Below, one piece after another: positions 1 through 10,007 of a DNA stretch of 50,117 nt (position 1 is the first letter of the stretch; each line of letters begins with the position of its first letter). The position numbers and the translations under genes were made by a program. The notes under the pieces were generated by a model. It saw nothing but the letters and a program-made list of their open reading frames with translations. It did not search any database and had not been told where the DNA came from. Origin of the DNA: a virus; IMG/VR virus record IMGVR_UViG_3300044639_000560, positions 1 through 50,117 of that record. The stretch is one strand, 5' to 3'.

Positions 1-175
1 CTGGCCGCTCAGTGGATTTTATACTAGAGCCAACCTTGCCGCCAGATGCAAATTGACTGCTCAGCACCTTAATTAACCCCTTCATGCCCTGCAGACACTC
101 AGATGTCTCACCAGCAGAGAGATTGGACTTACCCATTTTGCATAGCACTCTAGCAATCGCGGCTTTATTCATCAT
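1..175 (-). CDS. Partial small protein with FASGGKV motif, cut by left edge
   Basis: This open frame starts at ATG 175 (a second ATG follows at 172) and reads 58 codons off the left edge without a stop. It was read by hand. The start is supported by a strong AGGAAGG Shine-Dalgarno a few bases upstream. The protein begins MMNKAAIARVLCKMGKSNLS and contains FASGGKV at about residues 42-48. That is the same aromatic-A-x-G-G motif that recurs in the putative ejected proteins of this phage, so a virion-associated role is possible but unproven. It diverges from the short plus-strand gene at 224. No family is recognised. Confidence 0.55.
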   Translation of the reverse strand, partial: MMNKAAIARVLCKMGKSNLSAGETSECLQGMKGLIKVLSSQFASGGKVGSSIKSTERP

Positions 176-191
176 CTACCTTCCTATGGTG

Positions 192-197
192 TATAAT
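192..197 (+). promoter_or_regulatory. Candidate -10 box (TATAAT) for the plus-strand 53-aa gene
   Basis: A perfect TATAAT lies at 192-197. No good -35 is visible at the right distance. Transcription would begin near 204, downstream of an ATG at 200 but upstream of the ATG at 224. This supports 224 as the real start of the small gene. Confidence 0.4.
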
Positions 198-223
198 ATA
201 TGTTTATCTACAGCGAGGGCATC

Positions 224-385
224 ATGGACAAGAATCAGATCCAGTATGAGCATCTAATGACAATGGTTGAATCTGCCGTTGAAAGTGCACAGCCATTCCC
301 CGGTCAATTCTCTCACAAGACGGAATGGCTGATCGATGACGTGTCTAAGTACCTGAGAGAGATCTTAGAGCTTCCGCCTATTTAA
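224..385 (+). CDS. Small acidic hypothetical protein (53 aa)
   Basis: The predicted protein starts MDKNQIQYEHLMTMV. ATG 224 was chosen over an in-frame ATG at 200 because GAGGG sits just upstream of it and because a TATAAT at 192-197 would place the transcript start after 200. It is mostly hydrophilic with no signal peptide or membrane segment. It is the only plus-strand gene in the left 40 kb, diverges from the left-edge gene, and its 3' end overlaps the convergent end of the 1791-aa gene by 8 bases. No family is recognised. A solitary plus-strand gene with its own promoter often acts early or as a moron, but that is inference. Confidence 0.5.
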   Translation: MDKNQIQYEHLMTMVESAVESAQPFPGQFSHKTEWLIDDVSKYLREILELPPI

Positions 386-3300
386 CCTTTGGGTTCTTCT
401 CCATCCAGTTCATTACGCTATCCAGCCACTCTTGGTTAGCAACCTGACCGGGATGCCCTAACTGGAACGACCTCGGATCACCAAACTCTGGAGTGCCCGC
501 AGCCCTTCTCGCATTATAGAATGTTGGGAACATTACACTTCTTGGTGGCTGTGCAGCGAACCCGCCAACATACTTCCCTGCTAATTGAGTATTGTAAGAG
601 GTATGAGCTGGTGATGCCGGGTCTGTGATGATGCCGCCAGCTGGATCCATCTTTGCTATGGTGAACCCTGAAGAGTGAAGCGGCGCATCCAGAAGTTCGG
701 GCTCAGCTATCGCTGCCCGAGTAGTTGCGAGATCTGGAAACCCTGCATTAGCATTTTGCTTTAACCCCATCTCGGCAACAAACGCATGCCGTAGCGCACC
801 ATTGTCATTAAGCATGTCCCGTGTCTCTGGGTGCAATAACCCCTTGAACTCTGGACGCACTGCCTTAACGTTCCTATCGAATTCCTTTACAGCCTTTTTG
901 GTAATCTTGCTATTTCCGATCTGCTCCAACAGGCTATTAGCCATCATCGTTGAGAAGTCACCGCTAGGGGTGTGCGCCATTGCAACATACGGCATGTAAA
1001 CATCTCTACCGCTTTCGGCTGCACCTCTTATTTGCTTGGAAATGCTCGATGCCGCCCCCTTGTCTGCAGCCCATGCGGCTCCATATGGTGCATGCGATCT
1101 CATGAAGTCTGCGCCACCCTCAAGCTGAACCGGGATATCTAACTTGGCTTCACCAATATGGGTTAACAGTGACCCTGCAGCGGTTCTATCTCCAAGTGCA
1201 GGAACGATGTAGCTTCCATACAGCTCCTCTGGAGAGATTGCTTTTCGGGGAACCATTGGAGTGTTTGGAACTCTAGTTGATGTCATCTCTGACAAGGGCT
1301 TCACCAACTTAATTCCGCCACCTATGGGGTGATAGAGCCCAGCTGCTATATTCTCAGCTTTACTAGGTCTGGCCTGTTCTTGATATTGAACCAGCTTCTT
1401 TGCCAACCAGTCTCCGCCAGCACTGGCAATCTTACCGCCCTTGGCATACTTAAACTTAACGATCTGATCCTCGACTGGAACATCATATTTAGGAATGTTT
1501 GCCGCACGTTCTGCAGGAGTCATATTCATGCGGGCTTCAGTTAGGCGGGACTCAACCTCTCCAGCATGGCGATGATAAGCTTCCCGTGCAGCGTCATCTT
1601 GCGAGGGCTTGAGGCCAGCTTTAACCATGCCATCAAATATTTTCTGCGCTTCTGGGTTTAGAGTGTTTGGCCCTATTGTCCCTTTTGATGAGAACATTGC
1701 ATCTGGACTGCTACCTCTTGCCCAACCCTCTTTATCTTGAATCGCATGCTGCATCTCATGCAATAGTTCAGGCTTTCCAGAACGTCTATCGAGGGTAATG
1801 TATGCAGAAGAACCGCCGCCGGATGGGCTAAACACCCCGCCAGCATGGGGAATATCCTCAACATGGGTGAGCATATTTTTTAGATGCGGATATGCCTCAT
1901 AAAGCCTTGGATTGTCATAGAACTCCTTGGTATGTCCATAGAAGTTCTTGTCTTGCAGACTGGACAGTGCTTCAGCTTCGTTTCGGGCCAAGTCATGACC
2001 CCTTGTCCTATCAGCTAGATAAACTGATCCAGAAATTGGCTCCCGACCGTACTTATCTGCAAATATCTTGCTCGCATCAGCAGTCCCGATGCTATGAGTA
2101 TCCATGATCTCTTTTAACTTAGACGCATGAACGGCCTCATCATATTGCTTCTGCTTAAATGCTTGGCTCCCAAGACTCGCTGCATTCGCAGAATATGGCG
2201 CAACACTGTCATCAATCTCTTGCCGCCACTTTTTGTCTGGCCCTTTAAAGTTCTTTGTCGCTGCCCATATTTTTACAGGGCTCTCGCCAGCACTCTCCAT
2301 CTCAGCGGCTTTGGCAGCTGCCGGAGAGTCCCAAGTCTGTGATTTCTCGCCAACAAACATTCTCTGGCGAGGGTCAATCACCTTACTACCCAGAACCCCA
2401 GTACCAGTATGAATCTGTCTAGCGGCTTCTTTAGCAGCACCTTTGACAAATGCCTTGCCAGCTTGACCAAGTAATGTAGCCCCACCAGCGGCATCAACAA
2501 CTTCTGGCTTGAGCGTTATCGTCATGCCCCTGCCAGTTGTCGGAGGTACTCTATAGCTCGCGTCTTCAGCTACCTTACGCAATGACTCGACACCTGTTAG
2601 ATCAGCACCAGTCATCCCGCCAAATATTGGATCTCTCTCTGGAACCGTATACTTCCCGGCGAACTCAGAGATAGGCTTCAGGAGATGAGCGGCCAGACCA
2701 AGTATCTTATTTTGTGGCGTGTTCCTAACCTCGCCCTGATATGCCCTATTCTTAGCAACTTCGCCGCCCTTGGCATACTTCTTCTTGAGCTTATTGAGCT
2801 CTTCGGATATTAACTCTGGGGCAAGCACTCCGCCAACACCTACACCAGCAAGAATGTCTGCTTCATGTCTACGGAAAGGATCGAAGGCGGCGAAGCGGGA
2901 GCGTACTTGAGATGGATTAAATACCGCAATCGTTGGGTAATCATCTCCAGTAGACTCACGCAACCTCATTGAGTCATACCCTTTGCTTTTTAGATACCCA
3001 ACCACTGGCTTAGTCTCATACATCATGTAATTGCCGCCAGTATAAAGATCTTGAACGTCTGAAGGTATGTTGTTTTTCTCAAAGAACTCCGACATTACAT
3101 GCATGTCAGTTTCCGGGTTGAATGTTTTGTTGGCATCAACCTTCATCGGATAAACCGTTGAGTGCATTTTGTCTGGGATCATAGCGCCCCCAAATTCTTT
3201 TAGTTGATCAGCTCTGGATAATGCATTTCTGCGGTCGTACTCCTTATTGAACTCATCACCCTCCAATCGCTGAAGAGCGTCATCAGAATACAAATGCTTT

Positions 3301-5753
3301 GTCCGTATTCCACGATATACATCTTCAGCTGACTTTACTTCTTGCTCTGCCTGCCCACCAGAGCGTTGTTGCAACTTGCCCTTACCAATCCACTTACTTG
3401 CAAATTCTGGGGACTCGGTTACAAAAGCCAAGTTATCGTCATACCCCGGTTTGAATGCCCCCGTTATGTCTTGCTTTGTCCCGTGGTACACATCTTTTTT
3501 ACCCATAGCATTAGCTCTGTCTATATAGGTATTATCTGCAGGCAGTCCTAGTCCGCCCTTATCCTTTGGTAGAGCTGCATTCTTCTGAGCTGTATCATGC
3601 AATATCTCCCACTCTGTCTTGGCCCGGTTAACCTTGGACTCAATAGACTTTGCCGCACGTTCTGCAAGCTTCTTAGCAATACCACCCTTGGCATACTTAG
3701 CTGGCTCCTCCTGCGATAGACCAAGCCCAACTGGGGCAGCTGGTGCAACAGAGAATAGCTTCTGACCTTGGGATAGGATCTTATCCTTTGTGCTCTGTGG
3801 GATATCTACAGAGAATGCGTTACCAACACGCCGAGACTCTGCCCAGCCCATTGGAGTAAGTGATGGATTCTTTCCTGTATCCAGCTCGGGTATGAACGTC
3901 CTACCAGCTCCCACCCCAAACTCTTTGGATGAGTACTTATCCACAAGCTTCGGGAGCATCTCGTCATAGAACTTAACCATCCCCGCAGCCTGCTTCGTCC
4001 CCATCTTCAGGTTTTCACCAGCGAGACTTACCATTGGGGGGTCAATCTCATCCCATGATGGATCTTGCTTTGGCCTATTATCAATCTGGCTCACAATCTT
4101 CTCGGCCTGATCCTTGCCCACATGAGCAGCCAGATCCTCCCTAGATATACCTTTTGAATCAAGAATAGGGGTCTTGTCTTTTATGCCCTGTATGTCAAAC
4201 TTTCCATTTGGACGTAAGGTGGCAGTGATCTCATCAACATAATTCGCCATGTTGTATCGCTTGATATGCTCTGCAGCTGGGGCAAATGAAACCTTGTCAT
4301 ATCCCTCTCTGGCTGCAGTATCGAATACATGCTTAACAACTAAGTCGGGCCATGTTGACTTGAATGGAGCGTCAGGAACCTTGCGGCTAAGCGCATCGCG
4401 CTGCTCTCTATATGATCTAAGAGTGTTGAGTGTTGGATCGGTACGGTCAATGTTTGACTGATTACTAATATCCCTTGGCAATGCGCCGGGAACTGATTCG
4501 CCAGTTTTTGGATCTACTTCAATCACTCTTGCCGACCACGACACTGGAGAACTTCTTGCGGCGGCCTGCTTTATAGCATCAGCATCAGTTCCACTAAAGC
4601 CAGAGTATGTTCCCCTCCACTGTCCATCCTCATCGAGCACCCTTAACTCTCGCTGCCCACTATGTGGAAATTCCCTAGCTGTCTCAACAGTCCACTTAGA
4701 GATATCGAGGCCACGGCCACCCTTTGGGTCAAAGGCCAATACCTTGTCATGGTAATTGTTGACAAGATCTTGGTCGAGTAGATTCGATCTGATAACTCTC
4801 CCCGGAACAAAGTGATTCTTAATCTCTTCTTCGTTTACGCCCTCTCTTCCAACTCGATAGATATCCTTATTGAGCTTTGCAAGGGCAGCGTCATCTTTAG
4901 GCGTTAGGTATCCGGCATCTGCAGGGATCTCCTTGAGGGCATCCGCAACCGATATCCCCTTCTCTCTGGCGAGAATTTTCGCTTGGCCCTTTCTTGCTTC
5001 TCGTCCCTGCTGATGCCAATCAGACTGCATCTCTTCGACATGCAGGATCTTCTCTCCTTCAGGCCCTGCCCTATCTGTCATCCTCACATGGGCAACAACC
5101 TGCGGCTCGTCCCAGTGACCGTTAGAATACTCATTGTCACGCGACAATGAAGCCTCCGCTTCCGCCTCACTGTTTCTTTTCTTAATGAGATGGTCTATGC
5201 GGTCAGAGAAGGCGCTCGCATCCTCACCGTTATCGATTCTTAAACGATACGCTCTAGTGAGCTCTTCTATCTCTGGCTTATACTTATTAGATACATTCTT
5301 AAATATATCCTCTTTTGATAGTGCTGGCATCTGCAGCTGTAACAGATGCTCCCTGTAATTCTTCCCGCCCGGTGTTTGCAGGGTTGCATCACCAAACTTT
5401 GCATGGTTATTGTTCCACGCGCCATCGGGATCTTGCCACTGACGATTTTTCCCGCCGAACTTACTAACCTTCTCAATTACATTGATCTGTGGGATTGGAT
5501 TCTTTTCAAGATGGCGAGCCAGCTGCTCTTTGGTGACTGACGGCTTATTCGCTAGGAACTGGGGGACGCGGCGGAGATCCATCTCCTCCTTCTTGACCCC
5601 GGAAGATTGAATCTGCTTGAGCATCTGCTCACCAGTACCCTTCTGCTGTTTAAGGGTCTGGATTGCATTGTCGATAGATGAGACAAACTTTTTGGCGACA
5701 GCGCCGCCAATAGCGTACTTCTGCCTTAACTGATTAAGCTCACTGTTGCTCAC
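378..5753 (-). CDS. Large polyvalent virion protein: LPD, ART-like and zincin-like modules
   Basis: A 1791-residue multi-module protein, probably packaged and ejected with the DNA. Four KYA(K/I)GG motifs, at about residues 12, 686, 992 and 1434, divide it into four modules. Module 1 has the 'EEMQSDWHQQGR' region (about 240) typical of large polyvalent protein-associated domains. Module 2 has DVYHGTK (about 754-760) and a C-terminal IAVFNPSQVRS stretch, as in ADP-ribosyltransferase-like domains of polyvalent proteins. Module 3 has LLHEMQHAIQ, with HEMQH at 1332-1336, a zincin metallopeptidase signature. Module 4 is unrecognised. The start is GTG at 5753 inside the end of the upstream gene (14-base overlap), with GGAGAG upstream. 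It is the last gene of the leftward block. Enzymatic activity is inferred from motifs only; the virion role comes from context. Confidence 0.8.
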   Translation of the reverse strand: MSNSELNQLRQKYAIGGAVAKKFVSSIDNAIQTLKQQKGTGEQMLKQIQSSGVKKEEMDLRRVPQFLANKPSVTKEQLARHLEKNPIPQINVIEKVSKFGGKNRQWQDPDGAWNNNHAKFGDATLQTPGGKNYREHLLQLQMPALSKEDIFKNVSNKYKPEIEELTRAYRLRIDNGEDASAFSDRIDHLIKKRNSEAEAEASLSRDNEYSNGHWDEPQVVAHVRMTDRAGPEGEKILHVEEMQSDWHQQGREARKGQAKILAREKGISVADALKEIPADAGYLTPKDDAALAKLNKDIYRVGREGVNEEEIKNHFVPGRVIRSNLLDQDLVNNYHDKVLAFDPKGGRGLDISKWTVETAREFPHSGQRELRVLDEDGQWRGTYSGFSGTDADAIKQAAARSSPVSWSARVIEVDPKTGESVPGALPRDISNQSNIDRTDPTLNTLRSYREQRDALSRKVPDAPFKSTWPDLVVKHVFDTAAREGYDKVSFAPAAEHIKRYNMANYVDEITATLRPNGKFDIQGIKDKTPILDSKGISREDLAAHVGKDQAEKIVSQIDNRPKQDPSWDEIDPPMVSLAGENLKMGTKQAAGMVKFYDEMLPKLVDKYSSKEFGVGAGRTFIPELDTGKNPSLTPMGWAESRRVGNAFSVDIPQSTKDKILSQGQKLFSVAPAAPVGLGLSQEEPAKYAKGGIAKKLAERAAKSIESKVNRAKTEWEILHDTAQKNAALPKDKGGLGLPADNTYIDRANAMGKKDVYHGTKQDITGAFKPGYDDNLAFVTESPEFASKWIGKGKLQQRSGGQAEQEVKSAEDVYRGIRTKHLYSDDALQRLEGDEFNKEYDRRNALSRADQLKEFGGAMIPDKMHSTVYPMKVDANKTFNPETDMHVMSEFFEKNNIPSDVQDLYTGGNYMMYETKPVVGYLKSKGYDSMRLRESTGDDYPTIAVFNPSQVRSRFAAFDPFRRHEADILAGVGVGGVLAPELISEELNKLKKKYAKGGEVAKNRAYQGEVRNTPQNKILGLAAHLLKPISEFAGKYTVPERDPIFGGMTGADLTGVESLRKVAEDASYRVPPTTGRGMTITLKPEVVDAAGGATLLGQAGKAFVKGAAKEAARQIHTGTGVLGSKVIDPRQRMFVGEKSQTWDSPAAAKAAEMESAGESPVKIWAATKNFKGPDKKWRQEIDDSVAPYSANAASLGSQAFKQKQYDEAVHASKLKEIMDTHSIGTADASKIFADKYGREPISGSVYLADRTRGHDLARNEAEALSSLQDKNFYGHTKEFYDNPRLYEAYPHLKNMLTHVEDIPHAGGVFSPSGGGSSAYITLDRRSGKPELLHEMQHAIQDKEGWARGSSPDAMFSSKGTIGPNTLNPEAQKIFDGMVKAGLKPSQDDAAREAYHRHAGEVESRLTEARMNMTPAERAANIPKYDVPVEDQIVKFKYAKGGKIASAGGDWLAKKLVQYQEQARPSKAENIAAGLYHPIGGGIKLVKPLSEMTSTRVPNTPMVPRKAISPEELYGSYIVPALGDRTAAGSLLTHIGEAKLDIPVQLEGGADFMRSHAPYGAAWAADKGAASSISKQIRGAAESGRDVYMPYVAMAHTPSGDFSTMMANSLLEQIGNSKITKKAVKEFDRNVKAVRPEFKGLLHPETRDMLNDNGALRHAFVAEMGLKQNANAGFPDLATTRAAIAEPELLDAPLHSSGFTIAKMDPAGGIITDPASPAHTSYNTQLAGKYVGGFAAQPPRSVMFPTFYNARRAAGTPEFGDPRSFQLGHPGQVANQEWLDSVMNWMEKNPKVK

Positions 5754-8700
5754 TTTTTAGTCTCTCCATTATTTGGTCAACATCGACTGCAGGCTCTGGG
5801 TTGTATTCAGCTGATGGTTCTGGAGCTGAAAGTATACCCGTTTCAGCGGAGATTCCTCTCTCTGTCATACCTCTAACAGACTGTCGCTTCGCAAAGTCCT
5901 TGCCGTGTGCCTCTAATAGATTTAAAGCATGTCCAACCTCGTTCGGGCTCCCAGCCTTGAGAATGTGTGCAACATTCCCGGCGGTCTTCTCATCAAGACT
6001 CGCACCAGACTGGATGAACTTCAGAACCTTACCGATGATGGTTCCAGTTCCGCCAATTGACATGTCAACTGCGTCCCCGGCAACATCCAGAAGCCTGCTT
6101 GGGTTCTTCAGATCTTGCATGGCAGCTGCCTTGTTGGCGGTACGACTACCCCTGACGATGTCTTGAGCGTTCCTGAACAGCTCGCTCTCACGAGTAAGGG
6201 CGTTCTCGAACAGTTGATAGTCTTCAGGCTTGTCGAACAGTACCGACAATCTCTTACGGGTAGATGGCGAGCCTATGACGCGCTGTGCTGCGTTGATTTG
6301 CTGCGGGCTATCCATTACCTTAGACAGAATCGATTGTGCAACACCAGCCCTGAGAGCGTCTCTCTCGCCGCCAGACATCCCGGCGACAAGGTTCTTGGCC
6401 TGCTCTGGGAGCATCTTTGGTGATAGGTAGTCATTCTTGCCGAGCTGCAGGGCATCAAGAACCTCACGGTCGCCAGCATACTTAGCCCGCGCCTGTGCAT
6501 ACTTGGATACGCCATCTACTGTGGTTGCCTCATCGATGGTGCTGACAAAGGCCCGCTTCAGATCTTTAAGGGCAGAAGCCTCGGCCTTAGACATCCCAGA
6601 TCCGCTGTAACCTTTATCAATCATCGCATCGATCCCGCGCTTGACGTAGTCAAGGGTGCGGACATCTGGGAGACTCACAAGAGTGGCAACGCCATCAGGA
6701 GTGACTTGATACATTTGCTTGAGCATGAACCTAGATGGATCTTCGCCCCTCAACTCTGCAGCACGAGCCTCTTTACTGGCTATCGACTGAGCCTCTACAT
6801 ATGCCTTCTTGAAGGTGTCATCATGCAGAACATGTGTAATGCGTGGGTCATTTATCTCGCCATGGGCATAAGCCTCATCATAGGCATTAGATGCATTTGA
6901 TCTGAGCTTGCCAACTAAGTTGCTCTCTTCCTTGGTGAAGTCAACGCCCTTGCCGATGTGCTGCAGTGCGCGAGCTCCAACACGCTCACGACCCTCATCC
7001 AGACGCTGGTTAAGCTTCTCGCCAAGTATCTTGCCGCCCGAGCCGGGATAGGTAACAACGGCCTCACCCAGAGACTTGAGTGCTGGACTGGAATCCATCA
7101 GCATTGATGGAACGCCAAGCGCACGATCCTTCGCCATCGAAGTACGCAGGTCTTGTGGGTTAATCGAGTCCCTTCCCATTGCCTGCAGAACCTTCTCTGC
7201 GGCACGTCTCTCGGATGCATCTGGTGAGCTCAGAAGCCTTGAGTAGATCTCTCTACCAGCTGAGCCAGCTCCAGTTGCGGCCTTGGACAGAACTGGCCCA
7301 GCAACCGCTGATGTCAATCCAGTCTCGACCCCAGATCCAAGGCGGTTAGACATATCACCCTCACCCGCTCCCATCCCGCTAACGAATCCAACGCCGCCGG
7401 ATGTTCCGGCAAGCTTGGCAACCGGGCTCTGGAATGCTTTAGCAACCCTTCCTACGGTCTGACCAGCCCTAGCCACACCGAGTGGCTGAGCTCCGGGGAT
7501 AGCAAAGCTTGCCGCCGTTGGGATAATTCCGCCAACGACTTCAGCTCCGAGGGAGGTGAGTGGATACTGATCAGAGAACTGCTTGTATGATGCCCGCTCT
7601 TCAGCAAGGAGATCCTCATACGGCCTGTTCTCTAGCTTAGATCTAACTCTGGCAATGGCCTCATCACCGAAGCCAAGGGTAGCGCCTTGCATTCCAGCGC
7701 GACCAATATTGGCGGGTGTTAATCCACCACCATCCGCCATATGAACAGCACCGCCACTTGCGAATCCTCTACGTCCTCTCTTTAGTGTCTCCTGATCTTG
7801 GCTGCTAACTTCTTCTGGAGCGTCCTCAATTACAGCATCATCTGGGCTACGGCTTGAATAAGAGCCAGATTCGATATCTTTTAGCTTTTCTTGGTGACGC
7901 GCCACTCTTCGAGCTGCAAGCCTTTGAGCCTCTTTAAAGATCTTCTCCCTTGCTCTAGGGGTCTGAGTAATTGCCCCCTGAATCTCCAACAGAATCTTGC
8001 GCTCACCTTCCGTTGGGTTTCCGCCAAAGGTTGCTTTCAAGCTGGCTAATGCGTTACCTTTTAATATGTTATCCAGCTCTGTCGTTGCATTCTGTGCATC
8101 ACTTGAGCTGATTCCGGGGATTACTGAGCCAACAAATTCCCGTGCCCCAGCTGTTCGGCCAGTATATGCAATCGGGCTCAGTTTAATAGCCCGCTCAAGA
8201 TTCCCGATAATATCCCTCCCGGTATCTATCTTATCTATCGTGTCGCTCTTCATCTTTATTTCTTGATTGCTGAGCTTGGTTGGGATCAAGCTCTTTGGAG
8301 CTGCCTCTGGAGGAATACGATTAGCCTTGGTTATTGCCTGCTGTGCAATTCTCTTCTGTGACTGAGTTGCATTCGGGTCTTCAAGTACAGCCGCCAAACG
8401 CATAATCTCTGGCGGGTTTGTTTGCTGACCACGGTTTGGGTTGGACAGATAATCAAGCCTAGATTGAATAACAGGAATAGATGGGTGGCCTTTAGGCAGG
8501 CCATTCAATGCCTCTGTCAGCTGCATAACTTCAGGAACGCGACCCCTGTTTATCTGGGCGAGCTTGGTTACAACACCGATCTGGTTCTCTAATCCCTCAA
8601 CGTGCTGATCGATCCCGGCAGTCTGATACTTCTGCTGAAGATCTTGCAATGCCCACTGCTGTTGCTGGCGGCGTTCTGCCTCGTTACCAGCAGCCTCTGC

Positions 8701-9003
8701 GACATTACCCATCGTCTCACCAAACCCACCAGTGCGGGTTGGCTTGCCAAATGCCGCCGCTATTTTGAATAGCGAGACGGCATCAGTCATCGGATCTTTA
8801 ATCCTGCTCAGCAACCTCTCCTGTGCCTGATCCAATACGTCACGCCTCTGCTTAGATCTCTGCTGAAGCGCAGGGCCATACTCTCCGAGCATCTTAGATA
8901 GCTCTGAGGAGTATGGGGTTGTCCCAGTTAGGGTGGTGGCTCCTAGATCATCTGGATGATCTCCATATACTGTCGTTGGCTCTAAACCTTGAGTGTTTGG
9001 CAT
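5740..9003 (-). CDS. Internal virion / DNA-ejection-type protein (1087 aa)
   Basis: A long, largely helical, Ala/Gln/Arg-rich protein. It has a Gly/Ala/Val-rich hydrophobic stretch around residues 480-580 (for example EVVGGIIPTAASFAIPG), which resembles the membrane-active segments of podovirus ejection proteins. The first 200 residues contain Q-rich helices. FASGGAVHMADGGG at about residue 410 is a copy of the motif that separates modules in the neighbouring 1791-aa protein. It starts at ATG 9003 with GGGATT upstream and overlaps the next gene by 14 bases. Its position between a 328-aa virion protein and the polyvalent protein fits the ejection cluster. No catalytic motif such as a lytic transglycosylase was recognised. 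Confidence 0.65.
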   Translation of the reverse strand: MPNTQGLEPTTVYGDHPDDLGATTLTGTTPYSSELSKMLGEYGPALQQRSKQRRDVLDQAQERLLSRIKDPMTDAVSLFKIAAAFGKPTRTGGFGETMGNVAEAAGNEAERRQQQQWALQDLQQKYQTAGIDQHVEGLENQIGVVTKLAQINRGRVPEVMQLTEALNGLPKGHPSIPVIQSRLDYLSNPNRGQQTNPPEIMRLAAVLEDPNATQSQKRIAQQAITKANRIPPEAAPKSLIPTKLSNQEIKMKSDTIDKIDTGRDIIGNLERAIKLSPIAYTGRTAGAREFVGSVIPGISSSDAQNATTELDNILKGNALASLKATFGGNPTEGERKILLEIQGAITQTPRAREKIFKEAQRLAARRVARHQEKLKDIESGSYSSRSPDDAVIEDAPEEVSSQDQETLKRGRRGFASGGAVHMADGGGLTPANIGRAGMQGATLGFGDEAIARVRSKLENRPYEDLLAEERASYKQFSDQYPLTSLGAEVVGGIIPTAASFAIPGAQPLGVARAGQTVGRVAKAFQSPVAKLAGTSGGVGFVSGMGAGEGDMSNRLGSGVETGLTSAVAGPVLSKAATGAGSAGREIYSRLLSSPDASERRAAEKVLQAMGRDSINPQDLRTSMAKDRALGVPSMLMDSSPALKSLGEAVVTYPGSGGKILGEKLNQRLDEGRERVGARALQHIGKGVDFTKEESNLVGKLRSNASNAYDEAYAHGEINDPRITHVLHDDTFKKAYVEAQSIASKEARAAELRGEDPSRFMLKQMYQVTPDGVATLVSLPDVRTLDYVKRGIDAMIDKGYSGSGMSKAEASALKDLKRAFVSTIDEATTVDGVSKYAQARAKYAGDREVLDALQLGKNDYLSPKMLPEQAKNLVAGMSGGERDALRAGVAQSILSKVMDSPQQINAAQRVIGSPSTRKRLSVLFDKPEDYQLFENALTRESELFRNAQDIVRGSRTANKAAAMQDLKNPSRLLDVAGDAVDMSIGGTGTIIGKVLKFIQSGASLDEKTAGNVAHILKAGSPNEVGHALNLLEAHGKDFAKRQSVRGMTERGISAETGILSAPEPSAEYNPEPAVDVDQIMERLKSEQQ

Positions 9004-9011
9004 AATCCCTC

Positions 9012-9998
9012 TTATTTAATTTTACTAAGAGCTGTAGCAGTTACCGCAGCATTTGCCAGAGATGCAAGACCTGATGGCTGATAGACCTGTGCAGGAGCAA
9101 CATTCTCTGTAGCTGTCCGACTAGGTATCTCAAGCCCACGAAGGGTCTGGTTCAAGAATGAAACCATATCCTGCGGCCTATCGCGCTGAGCCAAGAAGTC
9201 TTTGTATGCCCAATCAAGATTGGCTTGGTTTTGCATCTGCTGTTGACCGCCAACCGCTTCCTGCGCGGCCAATCCAGTAAGCCCAAGTTGCTGCTGCAAT
9301 CCACCAAGAGTCTCTTGCTGACGAGCGATATCAAGATATCTGTTCAAGTCTGATGTCTGCAGAGCTCCAGAAGCCTGACCCAGTTGGGCCAATCTATTCT
9401 GATCTGAAGTGAACTGAGCGCCAGCCTGAGTATACCCACGCTCAAGTGCTGCAGATTGCTGGGCCATCGTTGACTCTTGGATATCTCTCAATCCTTGAGC
9501 CAATGCCTTACCAGACCTGCTTCCGCCAAATGTGCCGCCAGCTGTGAACTGCCCCTGAACGGTTGGAATAAGGTTCTCAGATACTTGCCTCTTAGCCAGA
9601 TCCCCAAGCCTATTAACTACATTCTCAGTATACGGATTCAGGTAGTCTGAAACCCCGCTAGGTATTGTCCGTGAGGCTTGATTGAAGTATGGCTGAGCCG
9701 CAGAAAGGCCAGTGGAGCTCCCGGCAGCATTTATAGCTTGAGCTGCCTGATTAAACGCTGGCTTCCAAGAGTCCGCAGCAGCATCAACTCCAGCAAACGC
9801 CTTCTGCTGCTCTGGAGCGAACCCGGCAACCCTATTCAATCCGTAGGGTTGATAAGGCGATGATGCAATCGAATTAGCCTTTTCAATCAGGCCCTGCGTG
9901 TAATCTGAGTACCACGCAGGCTGAGTAGTTGCCGCCACTCCATACGTCTTGATAGACGCTGGAGGAGCACCATTAAATAGAAAGTCTGAGATTGACAT
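9012..9998 (-). CDS. Virion / ejection-cluster protein (328 aa)
   Basis: A Gln/Ala/Gly-rich helical protein with the segment DYLNPYTENVVNRLGDLAKR (about 116-135) followed by FTAGGTFGGSRSGKA. I recognise this arrangement from many phage genes placed among internal or tail structural proteins. The remainder is repetitive Q/A/L helix (QQETLGGLQQQLGL). It starts at ATG 9998 with GGGAT upstream, 9 bases before the downstream 1087-aa gene ends its leader. No enzymatic motif is visible. A structural or DNA-ejection role is inferred from context and composition. Confidence 0.6.
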   Translation of the reverse strand: MSISDFLFNGAPPASIKTYGVAATTQPAWYSDYTQGLIEKANSIASSPYQPYGLNRVAGFAPEQQKAFAGVDAAADSWKPAFNQAAQAINAAGSSTGLSAAQPYFNQASRTIPSGVSDYLNPYTENVVNRLGDLAKRQVSENLIPTVQGQFTAGGTFGGSRSGKALAQGLRDIQESTMAQQSAALERGYTQAGAQFTSDQNRLAQLGQASGALQTSDLNRYLDIARQQETLGGLQQQLGLTGLAAQEAVGGQQQMQNQANLDWAYKDFLAQRDRPQDMVSFLNQTLRGLEIPSRTATENVAPAQVYQPSGLASLANAAVTATALSKIK

Positions 9999-10007
9999 AT
10001 CTGATCC

